Shown: positions 12,883 through 24,540, numbered from the stretch's first letter. The stretch: DNA of 64,000 nucleotides from Eurosta solidaginis (GCF_040869045.1 NC_090319.1:383919601-383983600); one strand, 5' to 3'. Notes: a model not told the origin generated them from the letters alone. Numbers and translations are program-made.

Positions 12883-13400
12883 CAGTAATTTTCGATATAA
12901 AATTGATAATTTTTTGATAACAAATATATAACGTTTTGATAAACTTCCGATAAAATTTTAATAACTTACTCATAACGAATCTATTTCCTCAAAATAACAC
13001 GTCATTCACTTTTTGATATACAAATGGATAACTCTCATTAACATATCGATAATTTTTGTAAAAAAGTGGAAAGTTTTTAAAGCAAATCTATAACTTTTCC
13101 ATAAATCTGTATAATTAAAAAAGTCTATACATTTTCTACAAAAACGGAAACTTTACGATAGCAAATCTATAACTTTTTTTAAAGCATATCGATAACTTTT
13201 CGATAAATATTCTACGAATTTTCAGAAAGAAATCGATAGCTTTTGAAACCAAACCGATAACTCCTCGATGAAAAATCGATAAAACATTGATAAATTTTAA
13301 CCTCGAAACGAAATTTAAAATCATATATACCTCGTCAACCCATAAAAACTGATAACTCGTTGATAAGAAATAGATAACACGCTCATTACCCACATATTTT
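12883..13400. repeat. Degenerate AT minisatellite, (T)CGATAACTTTT unit
   Basis: A run of more than fifteen imperfect units with cores such as TCGATAACTTTTCGATAA, TTGATAATTTTTTGATAA and ATCTATAACTTTT, period about 25-30 bp and very degenerate. The 89-codon minus-strand frame is a by-product. It starts exactly where the RTE fragment ends. Confidence 0.6.
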
Positions 13401-13550
13401 TCCACATTAAGTAGTTGGGCTATTTTTTAAAATTGTTTATTCGACTAACCGAATATTTTACTTTTCCGTTGATTGAAGATCGCCTAAGAAATCTATAAAT
13501 CGATTTCAACATAGCGTAACTTAAGAATACACACGGTTTCATAATTTAAA

Positions 13551-15330
13551 TTTTTATACTCAGCTGAGCAGAGCTCACAGAGTACACTAATTTTGTTCGC
13601 ATAACGGTAATCCGTAACGGCATAAACCAATCGAGATAGATATAGACTTCTATATATCAAAATGATGTGGGCGAAAAGAGAAATTCATTTAGCCATGTGG
13701 GTCCATCCGTCCGTTCGTCCGTAAATACGGTAAATTGAGTAAACTTGAGATATCTTTATGAAATTTGGTATGTAAGTTCCTGGGCACTCATCTCGGATCG
13801 CTATTTAAAATGAACGATATCGGACTATAACCACGCCCACTTTTTCGATTACGAAAATTTCAAAGAACAGAAAAAGTGCGATAATTCATTACCCAAGACG
13901 GATAAAGCGATGAAACTTGGTAGATGGGTTGACCTTATGACGCAGAGTAGAAAATTAGTAAAATGTTGGGCAATGGGCGTGGCACCACCCACTTTTAAAA
14001 GAAGATAATTTAAAAGTTTTGGAAGCTCTAATTTGGCAGTCGTTGAAGATATCGTTATGAAATTTGGCAGGAACGTTACTCCTATTACTATATGTGCGCT
14101 AAATAAAAATTAGAAAATTGGATAGCGAACACGCCCACTTTTAAAAAACAAAATTTAAGCCAAATTTTAACAAACAATTTAATCACTTTACAGTATATAA
14201 GTAAATTATGTCAACATTCAACTCCAATAATGATATGGTGCAACAAAATACAAAAATAAAAGAAAATTTCAAAATGGGTGTGGCAACGCCTTTTTAATTT
14301 AATTCGCCCAGTTTTTATACACAGTCGACCGTTCGTCCTTTAGCTCGGCCATTAACACGATAACTTGAGCAAAAATCGATATATCTTTACTAAACTTAGT
14401 TCACGTACTTAACTGAGCCCACCTTACCCTGGCATTAACAATGGGTGAGACCCGACAATGTCCGCGCCCACTTTTTTGATATCGAAAGTTTGCCATAATT
14501 CTATACCCAATACGAAAAAAGGGATGAAACATGGTGATGGATTGGGTTTTTCACGCAAAATATAACTTTGGAAAAAACTTTGTAAAAATATTAAATAGAA
14601 GAAAAGGAAAGAATTCTGCAGGGCGAAATCGAAAGGCCTCGGAATCATGGCAGGAATACTGTTTGTGGTATTACATATATAAATAAATTAGCTGTACCCG
14701 ACAGATGATTTTCTGGGTCACCATGGTTCACATTTTGGTCGATATCTCGAAAACGCCTTCACGTATACAACTCCGGGCCACTCCCTTTTAAAACCCTCAT
14801 TAATACCTTTAATTTGATACCCATACCGTACAGACAAATGGTCCACTTTATCGCAATATCTCGAAAAGGCGTCCGCCTATAGAACTAAGGCCCACTCCCT
14901 TTAAAAATACTCATTAACATCTTTCATTTGATACACATATCGTACAAACACATTCTGGAGTCACCTCTGGTCTACCTTTATGGCGGTATCTCGAAAAGGC
15001 GTTCACCTATAGAACTAAGGCCCACTACCTTTTAAAAAACTCATTAACGCTTTCATTTGATTACCATATTGTAAAAGCACATTCTAGAGTCATCACTGTT
15101 CCACCTTTATGGCGATATCTCGAAAAGGCGTCCACTTATAGAACTATGGCCCACTCCCTTTTAAAATACTCTTTAATACCTTCCATTTGATACCAATGTC
15201 ATACAAACACATTCCAGGTTTACCCTAGGTTAATATTCCTACATGGTGATTTTCCCTTATTTTGTCTCCAAAGCTCTCAGCTGAGTATATAAAGTTCGGT
15301 TACACCCGAACTTAACCTTCCTTACTTGTT
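13551..15330 (+). mobile_element. Helentron/DINE-like element, copy D
   Basis: In this orientation the 5' end reads TTTTTATACTCAGCTGAGCA, then a short CCGTCCGTTCGTCCGT tract at 13707-13722; the 3' end is CTCAGCTGAGTATATAAAGT, hairpin, CCTTCCTTACTTGTT. Four ~130-bp module units have GATATCTCG cores near 14741, 14855, 14985 and 15114. Opposite orientation to copy C, 1.9 kb away, so the pair could fold back. Confidence 0.82.
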
Positions 15331-15778
15331 TTCGTATAACATGTTCCCAGCCATCAAATTGTGTGACAAAACGCACGGTACATTTGTTTTTAATTCGTTC
15401 AGAACAAGTCCAGTACAATGTTTTCTTATTTTTTCGTTCCAAATAGAAGAATTAGCCGTCGACGTTTAACATGTCTTTTCCTTTATTGGACTTTACCACA
15501 GTTATGTTTTCCATCATAAAGCAATTATTTCACAAAAATATTTAGCACGTGTTTATTAATGAAATTGCAGTAACACATTGCTTAGTACGTAAATATATAC
15601 GTAAATATATATGTAGGTACATAGTATACTAAATCATTATGGTGGTACAAAACAGTAAATGAACAACAACAAACAAAGTAATAACAATAACAAATACAAT
15701 CATGCAATTGTAAAAAACTACTTACTAGGCAATAAAACATATGATTACAGAAAGGCAAAATTCTTTTTAATCATTAAT
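15331..15778. other. AT-rich sequence, nothing recognised
   Basis: No gene or shared repeat seen; includes a short ACAACAACAAACAAAGTAAT-like simple stretch near 15661. Confidence 0.4.
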
Positions 15779-15827
15779 TACAGAATTTTGAATTTCAGAA
15801 TTTTGGTTTCCCGAATTTTGCAATTTA
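15779..15827. repeat. GAATTTTG minisatellite, left part
   Basis: Units CAGAATTTTGAATTT, CAGAATTTTGGTTTC and CCGAATTTTGCAATT. The last eight bases GCAATTTA (15820-15827) are the left target duplication of the RTE insertion; the array resumes at 17014. Confidence 0.65.
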
Positions 15828-17013
15828 CTTACATACTTACTTAATTGGCGCTTAACCGTCTAAACGGTTATGGCCGTCCAACAAGGCGCGCCAGTCGCTC
15901 CTTCGCTCCGCCAACCGGCGCCAATTGGTCACACCAAGGGAGTTTAAATCGTTTTCCACCTGGTCCTTCCAACGGAGTGGGGGCCGCCCTCTACCTCTGC
16001 TTCCATAGGCGGATTCCGATAGAAACACTTTCTTGGCCGGAGCATCATCTTTCATTCGCATAACATGGCCTAGCCAGCGCAGCCGCTGCGTTTTAATTCG
16101 CTGGACTATGTTGATGTCTGCGTATAGCTCGTACAGCTCATCATTAAATCTTCTTCGGTACTCGCCATCGCCAACGCGTAGAGGTCCATAAATCTTTCGA
16201 AGAACTTTTCTCTCGAACACTCCCAAAGCCGCTTCATCTGCTGTTGTCATGGTCCATGCTTCTGCCCCATATAGCAGGACGGGTACGATAAGTGACTTGT
16301 AGAGTATGATTTTCGTTCGCCGAGAGAGGACTTTACTTTTCAGTTGCCTACCTAGTCCAAAGTAGCATTTATTGGCAAGATTGATTCTTCGCTGGATTTT
16401 AGTGCTGATGTTGTTGCTAATGTTGATGCTGGTTCCTAAATAAACGAAGTCTTTTACTATTTCGAAATTATGGCTGCCAACAGTAGCGTGGTTGCCAAGG
16501 CGCATATGCGCTGACTCTTTGCTCGATGACAGCAGGTACTTCGTTTTGTCCTCATTCACCATCAAACCCATCTTTACCGCTTCTTTTTCCAGCTTGGAGT
16601 AAGCAGAACTAACAGCGCGGGTGTTTAGGCCGATGGTATGAATGCCATCAGCATATGCCAGTAATTGCACGCTTTTATAGATTAAGTTCTACAGCTAGTA
16701 TAATTTTCTCCAGCATCAAATTAAAGAAATAGCACGATAGGGGGTCACCCTGTCTGAAACCTGGTTTAGTTTCGAACGTCATTTTGCAGTCGTACAAGTT
16801 TTGCGGGGAAACCAAATTCAGACATAGCGGCATATAGGCAGCTCCTTTTCGTGCTGTCGAAGGCGGCTTTAAAGTCGACGAAGAGGTGATGTGTGTCGAT
16901 TCTCTTTTCACGGGTTTTTTCCCAGATTTGGCGCATTGTGAAAATCTGGTCGATGGTAGATTTACCAGGTCTGAAGCCGCACTGATAAGGTCCAATCAGC
17001 CGGTTCACGGTGG
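15828..17013 (-). mobile_element. 5'-truncated RTE-type non-LTR retrotransposon insertion
   Basis: The 1,186-bp insertion is flanked by an 8-bp target duplication, GCAATTTA, at 15820-15827 and 17014-17021. On the minus strand it enters directly in the reverse transcriptase domain (5' truncation, typical of target-primed reverse transcription) and ends with a short AAGTAAGTATGTAAG tandem tail rather than poly(A), as RTE-clade elements do. It interrupts a GAATTTTG minisatellite. Element boundaries are therefore well defined; the clade call is from the encoded protein. Confidence 0.85.
15852..17013 (-). pseudogene. RTE-type reverse transcriptase, broken
   Basis: Reverse transcriptase remnant, in order: YQCGFRPGKSTIDQIF, then motif A HHLFVDFKAAFDS (D present), a frameshift near 16790 with about 15 residues lost, GFRQGDPLSC (motif B region), a second break near 16675, motif C, then a 272-codon frame to the C terminus with YLGTSI, LYGAEAWTM, FERKVLRKIYGP, LRWLGHVMRM and GRGRPPLRWKDQVENDL. 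Motif C reads YADG where YADD is needed, so the second catalytic aspartate is lost. The endonuclease and the RT N terminus are absent. These C-terminal motifs are typical of RTE/BovB-type elements. It cannot be active; the long surviving frame suggests moderate age. Confidence 0.85.
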
Positions 17014-17137
17014 GCAATTTAGAATTTCGTTATCCGGGATTTTCGATTCCAGAATATTGACTTCAATAATTTTGATTTCCGGTGTTCGACTTCCGGAATT
17101 ATGAATGCAGAATTTTCCAAAAAGCAGAATTTTGACC
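17014..17137. repeat. GAATTTTG minisatellite, right part
   Basis: Continuation of the array at 15779-15827: units such as AGAATTTCGTTATCCGGGAT, CAGAATATTGACTTC, TAATTTTGATTTCCGG and GGAATTATGAATGC, about 15 bp each. Begins with the right copy of the RTE target duplication. Confidence 0.6.
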
Positions 17138-17142
17138 CCAAC

Positions 17143-17290
17143 CCCATTGATACCCATGTTATACAAACACATTCTAGAGCTACCCTAGGTTCATTTTCCT
17201 GCATCTTTATTTTCCCTTATTTTGTCTCCAAATTTCTCAGCTGAGTATTTAATGTTCCGTTACACCCGAACTCAGCCTTCCTTACTTGTT
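17143..17290 (+). mobile_element. Helentron/DINE-like 3'-end fragment
   Basis: Contains the tail of one ~130-bp module (TTGATACCCATGTTATACAA), TTTTGTCTCCAAATTTCTCA, the CAGCTGAGTATTTAATGTTC block, a hairpin (GTTCCGTTACACCCGAAC) and the terminal CCTTCCTTACTTGTT. About 1.5 kb of 5' sequence is missing. It lies 180 bp before copy E in the same orientation. Confidence 0.78.
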
Positions 17291-17473
17291 TGTCATAAAA
17301 AAAACCAAAAACGAATATTCGAATCTGACGGATGCAAACAACCAGTCCATTAGTGATAATCGATTTTCTGACTAAAATCGTCTGTTAATCGACTAACCGC
17401 TTATTCCAATAACCCAATATAAAGAGCTTGAATAAGTTGTATATATCAACTTTAATGTTCGTAACTTTTTTCG

Positions 17474-19330
17474 TTTTTATACTCAGTTGAGCAGAGCTCA
17501 CAGAGTATATTAACTTTGATTGGATAACGGTTGGTTGTACAGGTATAAAGGAATCGAGATAGATATAGACTTCCATATATCAAAATCATCAGTATCGAAA
17601 AAAAATTCGATTGAGCCATGTCCGTCCGTCCGTCCGTCTGTCCGTCCGTCTGGGCACTCATCTCAGATCGCTATTTAAAATGAACGATATCGGACAATAA
17701 CCACGCCCACTTTTTCGATATCGAAAATTTCGAAAAATCGAAAAAGTGCGATAATTCATTACCAAATACGGATTAAGCGATGAAACTTGGTAGGTGAGTT
17801 GAACTTAGGACGCAGAATAGAAAACTAGTAAAATTTTGGACAATGGGCGTGGCACCGCCCACTTTTAAAAGAAGGTAATTTAGAAGTTTTGCAAGTTGTA
17901 ATTTGGCAGTCGTTGAAGATATCATGATGAAATTTGGCAGGAACGTTACTCTTATTACTATATGTCTTCTTAATAAAAATTAGCAAAATCGGAGAACGAC
18001 CACGCCCACTTTTTAAAATTTTTTTTTTTAATTCAAATTTTAAAAGAAAAGTTAATATCTTTACAGTATATAAGTAAATTATGTCAACATTCAACTCCAG
18101 TAATGATATGTTGCAACAAAATACAAAAATAAAAGAAAATTTCAAAATGGGCGTGGCTCCGCCCTTTTTCATTTAATTTGTCTAAGATACTTTTAATGCC
18201 ATAAGTCGAACAAAAATTTACCAATCCTTGTGAAATTTGGTAGAGCCTTAGATTCTAGGACGATAACTGTTTTCTGTGAAAAAGGGCGAAATCGGTTGAA
18301 GCCACGCCCAGTTTTTATACACAGTCCACCGTTTGTCCTTCCGCTCGGCCGTTAACACGATAACTTGAGCAAAAACCGATATATCTTTACTAAACTTAGT
18401 CCACGTACTTATCTGAACTCACTTCATCTTGGTATAAAAAATGGCCGAAATCCGACTATAACTACGCCCACTTTATCGATATCGAAAATTACGAAAAATG
18501 AAAAAAAAACGCCATAATTCTATACCAAATACGAAAAAAGGGATGAAACGTGGTAATTGGATTGGTTTATTGACACAAAATATAACTTTAGAAAACAACT
18601 TTGTAAAATAGGTGTGACACCTACCATATTAAGTAGAAGAAAATGAAAAAGTTCTGCAGGGCGAAATCAAAAGCCCTTGGAATCATGGCAGGAATACTGT
18701 TCGTGGCATTACATATATAAATAAATTAGCGGGACCCGACAGATGATGTTCTGGGTCACCCTGGTCCACATTTTGGTCGATATCTCGAAAACGCCTCCAC
18801 ATATACAACTAAGGGCCACTCCCTTTTAAAACCGTCATTAGTACCTTTAATTTGATACCCATATTGTGCAAACACATTATAGAGTCACCCCTGGTCCACC
18901 TTTATGGCGATATCTCGAAAAGGCGTCCACCTATAGAGCTAAGGCCAACTCCCTTTTAAAATACTCATTATCACCTTTCGTTTGATACCCATAATGTACA
19001 AAAGCATTATAGAGTCACCCCTGTCCCACCTTTATGGCGATATCTCGAAACGGCGTCCACTATGGAACTAAGGATTACTCCCTTTTAAAATACTCATAAA
19101 CACCTTTCTTTTGATACCCATATTGTACAAACAAATTCTAGGGTCACCCCTAGTCCACCTTTATGGCTATATCCCTAATCCCTCATAAAATACTCTTTAA
19201 TGTCTTTCCCTTTAATGTTTCCCTCGGTTCATTTTCCTACATGGTTATTTTCCCTTATGTTGTCACCATAGCTCTCAACTGAGTATGTAATGTTCGGTTA
19301 CACCCGAACTTAACCTTCCTTACTTGTTTT
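17474..19330 (+). mobile_element. Helentron/DINE-like element, copy E (longest copy)
   Basis: 5' end TTTTTATACTCAGTTGAGCA; CCGTCCGTCCGTCTGTCCGT tract at 17624-17650; 3' end CTCAACTGAGTATGTAATG, perfect GTTCGG/CCGAAC hairpin, CCTTCCTTACTTGTTTT. Four ~130-bp module units have GATATCTCG cores at 18779, 18909 and 19039 plus a degraded one near 19168. At about 1.86 kb it is the most complete copy. No coding capacity. Confidence 0.83.
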
Positions 19331-19699
19331 TATATAGATCACTGACAGAGCCACAATTTCTCAATTCTAGACTTTAAAAAGCCATCTGGGCGTAGATAAC
19401 GGGTCAGGCCTAAGGACACGGTCTTGTATCAGTGGATCACAGAACTTCATGGAGCTTTCGAATAAAGAAGAAAAAATTGGGAAAAGGAGAGTTCAGCAGC
19501 CCTTTAGAAATTATATATAGGCTGTACTTCACGCTAGGAAATTATAACAAGGGATGACAGTGGTGTAGAATTACTTGAGTCAAATATGGACAAACAATGC
19601 AAATAGCTTCTTAAGAAGCTGTGCTGATAGCTAACACCCACAGAGGTCTGCTAAACCAAATGGGGCGTGTTATAACAGAAGCGAGGCCACAGAGTGTTC

Positions 19700-20045
19700 A
19701 AACATGCAAAAATTTCAAACCCACACGGTAATTAATGGGGTTAGGCTGATCAACCTCGCCAGTGCCCAAGATAGGTTTATACCCACATCCAGATATAAAC
19801 ATAAAAATATCTATCGAGTTAGATTGCTATCACTCTATCAAAAAACACACAACCAGTTTGTCCATGTTTCGATAGAGTGCTTTTCATATTTGCAATATTC
19901 AAGATCCCTGTATCGCCACAGCTCTCTGAGAGCACTTCGTGTCGACTTCGAGAAAAATGTTCAAACTGGAACATTAGGGACGGTAAAGAAGGGTGAAAAA
20001 GGACGCTCAATACACACCGTTTTGAGATCGAGTGCTACAAGATGA
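19700..20045 (+). repeat. Unclassified old repeat, copy 1
   Basis: Shares, in the same order, ATATAAACATAAAAA, AAAAACACACAACCAG and CACAGCTCTCTGAGAG followed by -ACTTC with 57237-57500. Large internal differences. The 113-codon frame here shows no domain I recognise and is not conserved in the second copy. Confidence 0.4.
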
Positions 20046-20344
20046 GCGTGGGGTGCTTTTGTTCAAAAAGGAAAAGTAGACTCATACTAACTTAACTATG
20101 AAGAGCTTCAGCTAAAAGCCAACATAATAGCACCCAATTTTATCAACAAATTCAAAGCCACGGTGAATTTCAAAAGATATTGGTGTCTTGGTAGCTCATG
20201 TCTAGAGAGTGCATAGCTTATGGCTGGAACACTGTCTGCTGTCTTCGCCGAAGGCAGCAACGAAGCACCCGGGGAAGAAGCTGATTCCAAGCAAACAAAC
20301 TGATGAGACAATGCTGCGACGATATTCAAATATGGCAGAAAACT

Positions 20345-20600
20345 GCGCTTACTGTTAGGGAATCAGCTTTCCAATCGATTGGACGTTTAAATTGTGGCCT
20401 TAAACTCCCAAAATCTACCACGGAGCAGATCTTTGCTATGCTACAAATTGGAAAGAGACCGTAAAAAGACATGGTTCATATCAATACGTCGTTGATTTTA
20501 CAGCTTCCTTCGATTGCACGAAAATTCGCCGCCTATATGACACTTAGTCTAAACTTGGTTTCGGAAATATTATTTCCATTTGTAAATATCGCCATTAAAA
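20345..20600 (+). pseudogene. RTE-type reverse transcriptase scrap
   Basis: One frame reads CGLKLPKSTTEQIFAMLQIG, which aligns with CGFRPGKSTIDQIFTMRQIW of the element at 15.8-17.0 kb. After a frameshift another reads VVDFTASFDCTKIRRLYD, then SKLGFG, aligning with FVDFKAAFDSTKRSCLYA and SEFGFP. So RT motif A and the block before it survive in two frames. Nothing before or after could be joined. It is older than the 15.8-kb copy and on the opposite strand. Confidence 0.72.
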
Positions 20601-20798
20601 AGTATTAAGTGTTTAATTTTTTCAAAATTACCTTAGAAATTTTAAAATATAGTTTTTCCAAAATCTCGCCATAAAATTGCAGCTTAACACTCTATTCAAA
20701 TAGACTGAACTTTATTGCAACACACATAAACACATTCGTAAATATCTACTTATGTATATTTGAGTCTTACGCACACCATTCATCAATGCGCCAACAAC

Positions 20799-21163
20799 AA
20801 ATAAATAAATAAATGCAAGGCGCTATATTTTCCGAAGATATTTTAGGCCGAGCTTCTCTTCCTATTTGCGTCGTGCTCTCTTTAATTTTTCCAATAAACT
20901 GGCGGGACGTGACCTCCACTTTTTATGGCGACTCTGAACCCCACCCACAAGGCATATGAGTTTTCACTGAGAAGCTGTTCATGGCAGACACACAGCCGGA
21001 GTGTTAGCCAAACACTTCCGAGGGGTGACCCCGATTAGAAAAACTTTTTCTAATTGAAAAACCTTTTTTTCAAAATGTTTGATGTTAATATGTCCGGGAT
21101 TTGAACCCAGGACTAGCGGTGTGGTAGGCAGAGCACTCTACCAGCACAGCACGGCGGCCACCA
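20799..21163 (-). mobile_element. tRNA-derived SINE, full-length copy
   Basis: On the minus strand the head GGTGGCCGCCGTGCTG carries an A-box-like TGGTAGAGTGCTC and a B-box-like GGTTCAAATCCC, the internal RNA polymerase III promoter of tRNA-derived SINEs. A ~270-bp body follows, ending in a (ATTT)n tail at 20799-20814. Flanks AACAAC at 20793-20798 and 21164-21169 look like the target duplication. Parts recur at 30723-31072, 43225-43425 and 53445-53532. The tRNA-like head cannot be a working tRNA because no cloverleaf closes. Confidence 0.8.
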
Positions 21164-21639
21164 ACAACTACTATTGAAACTGGAAAAGTGAACTCAGCGG
21201 GGGTAACCCGTTAGGGAGTGAAGCATGGTTAGCAGCAGTGTTGGCATCACATTATCTGATGATTTATTGACGTCGTTTTGCTTAGTTTAGCAGCAGATAT
21301 TGCGACGTCAACAGTACAAAACCGAAAGCGGAAAAACACAAGCGAGTGCAAGTATAACATACTTACATACATTTGTACGTATATATGGATGGAATGGTTT
21401 GTAGAAATACAACCAGCGATAGAAACCGCTGCAGGAGAACCAAGAACTAATGAACTAAATGTATGGTTCAAAACTAGAACGTGCACCACAAGGCTGGTAA
21501 AAACTGAACTACCTACGTATTATCCACGCCTCTGGGGCAATATCTAATTAATTACTGGATTATTCTGATAACCAATGACCAATGATATTTAGCTAGTTTT
21601 TGAATTTTCTGCAACAAAAAATGGTCTTGGTTTTTGTTA

Positions 21640-22265
21640 TCATTTCGGAGCTTACTCTTGTTCACTTCAGGGCCATTTCGAAATAATTTCGTGATATTTG
21701 GGGATGATTTCAGGACTATTTTCGAATATTGTCAGGACTCTTTCCTGTATAAATTCATGTTAATTTAGGAATTTTTCTCGGTACTATCTCGTGATCATTT
21801 TGAAGCTAACGTAGTCCTATTCGCTTTTTCGGGATCATTTTTAGATAGTTTAAGAACTAAGTTTGGAGGATTTCGAAGAGTTTCTGTTATCAATTCAGGA
21901 CTCCGGACTATTTTTAGGAGACTTCGAAAAATGTTTAGGACTTTATTTGAACGATTACGGGACTATTTCCGCATAAGGTCAATATTAGTTTAAGAATACT
22001 TTTCAGTTTAATTTCGGTCTTATTCTCTTTTTTTTAAAGTCTCGGAGATACCTTGGGACTGATTTGAGACCGTTTCAGGAAGTGTCTTTCGGTCATATCT
22101 GAGTTTTCCGAAATAATCGGAACAGCCTAGTGATGATTTTGGAAATAAATCCATACAGTATCGGACTTTTTTTTTACTATTTCAGCCTTATTTCAAGACT
22201 ATTTTGAAATACGTTCTGAACTATTTGTGGCACCATTTGGCATCGTCTCTGAACCATACCAGATC
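21640..22265. repeat. Degenerate minisatellite, TTTCGGGACTATTT unit
   Basis: Repeated cores TCAGGACTATTTTCG, GGACTATTTTTAGGAG, GGACTATTTCCGCAT, TCGGGATCATTTTTAG and many variants at roughly 15-40 bp spacing. Resumes weakly at 22740-22870 (TTTCGGAATCATTTTG, CTCGGGACTATTCC). Confidence 0.55.
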
Positions 22266-22870
22266 TTGCAGGGCGTATATTTTAACGGATTTTAAATTTT
22301 TTTAAAAAGGTTTTGAAACTTTAAAGAGAACTATCCAGCCCGAATATAGAAGTTTTGTTTGTTAATATAAATTCTTTGTTGACAAAATTCAAAAAAAGCG
22401 GAACATTTTTGTAAAATGTCCTCAACAAAATTAATTCGAAAAATAAACTAATTTTTTCCGGTAATTTTAAGAAAAATTTTTTGTATACAGCTTTAAGGCC
22501 TTTAAAATCTTAGTATAAATGAAGATTTCAAGGGTCTAAGATTTCTGCTTGATCTTTTTCTCTGCAACTTTTTTTCAGGATAATTAAAAATTTTTTAATT
22601 TGGCTAGTTACTTTCTAAATCTAAAAATTTTTCCACAAAAATAAAAAATTCCAAAATCGGTTGAAAATTATGACCTGCAAAGATTTATGAAAAAAAATGT
22701 ACAATATGTGCCCACTGTGCATCGTACTACCTCCCGTTTTTTGAATAACCTTTTAAAATATTTCGGAATCATTTTGAAATTTTTTTCGAGACTGGTTATA
22801 TATCACTTCCGGATCATTTTGTAGATAAGCTCGGGACTATTCCAGAACCGTTTTATGCTCTGTTCTGTTT

Positions 22871-23778
22871 GTGAAGACCGGACCGCGGGTAAAGGCTACT
22901 TAAACGCGATATACTCCCAAAGAGATTTTTGTTGAACTCGTAGTTGAGCTTAATGCACTAGACGCTCATTTGCTTTGTACTAGAGATTTTCTCTTCAGGG
23001 CTCTCCACTTATGTATGTATATTAGTGTCGCTACTATTGGGAGTTTATTCCTGCAGCAAAATAGAAAACACAACCTCAGCAATGTTAGTTGGCTCATCGT
23101 TTTGTGCTCACAATGCTTAACGATGCAAGCGGAAGTCGATATGTTGCAGCAAAGTAGTTACGTACACCAATATATAGCCATATGCGCATGCATTTACACC
23201 CCTCACACATCTCTCGCTGTAAATATCAGAGACTGTGTTAGTATCTCTACTTTGGATAAAAATGTTGAAGCAATAACAACTGTAAGCCTGCACGATTTAC
23301 ATTAGGCTTATTACGCTTTGGCATTGGTTGATGCATAACCATTCTACTTACTTAGTTTATAAAATCAGTAAATAAGTTGAGTTAGTGAGGAGCACAGAGG
23401 ATGTTGTGCGCAATGCAAAATTGCAAAAAGTGGGATTTGGAAAGAGAGAAAAATGTTGAAATTGCGGCAAATATAAATGAAATCAAGAACACTTTTCGTT
23501 TTATAAATCACATACATATACATATGTACATATCTATATATTTAGGTATTTATCTTCGAAGTCATGTCTCCTGTTAGCTGCACTAGCATGTGCAATGGCG
23601 CGAAGCTGCATACGAAAAATATTTTCTTCTCATTTTTTCTTTTTTTTTTTTTTTTTGGAATATGTGGAAATGATTTGTGTAACCGCACTTAAATATTTCA
23701 TCGATATGCGATTGTACGAATCTCATCAAAGTTAAAAAATATGTAAAAATATTTAAGATAAGCAGCTTCTTAAATATC
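22871..23778. other. AT-rich region, nothing recognised
   Basis: The 111-codon plus-strand frame at 22970-23305 has no ATG start at its head, no recognisable domain and no splice-supported context, so I do not call it. Otherwise AT-rich sequence with short simple repeats and a poly(T) run at 23638-23657. Confidence 0.4.
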
Positions 23779-24540
23779 TTTTTAGACGGTTTTATTTAGC
23801 TTGACTTGACAGGCAGGCCGCACGGTCGTTGTAAACGAAATTTGTAATTGAAATTTAAGTAACTTCCCGATAAGCTACAATCTTGAAACTTGGAATATAG
23901 TTCAGAACCCGATGACAATGCAATAATAGGAAAAAAATCGCCGCTAGGTGGCGTAAGGATCGAGATATTCGCAATAATCGTATTTGTGGTCCGATTTGGC
24001 TCATATTTGGAACACATAATACATACAAGAATAGAAAGCAGCCTATGAAAAAAATCGCCGCTGGGTGGCGCAAGGATCGAGATATTCACAAAAATCGTAT
24101 TTGTGGTCCGATTTGGTCCATATTTGGAACACATAATACATACATGAATAGAAAGCGACCTATGATGCCCGAATTGGCTCATATTTTGAACAAATATTGC
24201 ATACAGTCCGGTAGAAGTGACATCAAAATATTTTGGAGTTGGAGGAGGGACAAGCATACGTGGCGCAGAGTCGAGTAAAGTCTTGGGAAGGATTATGTAT
24301 TGAGGACTTAAGTTGTAACAAATTCTCAGGAAAGAGGCCTTGTAATAATTAGTCACTAAATTAGCTAAATAGAATGAGAAATAATAGGCACTTAAATAAA
24401 GACTAAACACTTGAAAATAAAATAATAAAAAAAAAATGTTTATTTAAACGGTTTTATTGAAAACAATACTTACATGAAGTAATAATATTACGAAAATCTA
24501 GAAAATAATTAGGTAGGTCCTAGGTACTAGTCATCACACT
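23779..24540 (+). repeat. Interspersed repeat with GGTGGCGCAAGGATCGAG units
   Basis: Begins TTTTTAGACGGTTTTATTTA and contains two tandem ~118-bp units, each with AAAAAATCGCCGCT-GGTGGCG, AAGGATCGAGATATTC, TTTGTGGTCCGATTTGG and CATATTTGGAACACATAATA. The end segment ATTTAAACGGTTTTATTGA plus AACAATACTTACAT recurs at 49300-49345. The family resembles repeats I recall from tephritid genomes but its class is not clear to me: no TIRs, LTRs or coding seen. The 204-codon minus-strand frame reflects the tandem units. Confidence 0.6.

Noticed and set aside
10120..15330. Copies C and D as the two arms of one large fold-back element
   Set aside because: They differ in module number and internal deletions and are separated by an RTE fragment and a minisatellite, so independent insertions fit better.
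21110..21163. tRNA gene suggested by GGTTCAAATCCC on the minus strand
   Set aside because: A and B boxes are present but no cloverleaf closes, and the sequence continues into a SINE body with an ATTT tail.
22970..23305. 111-codon plus-strand frame
   Set aside because: Starts with TTG, no domain, no conserved counterpart in the window.
23796..24410. 204-codon minus-strand frame
   Set aside because: Composed of two tandem ~118-bp repeat units; the repeated peptide follows the DNA repeat and there is no domain.
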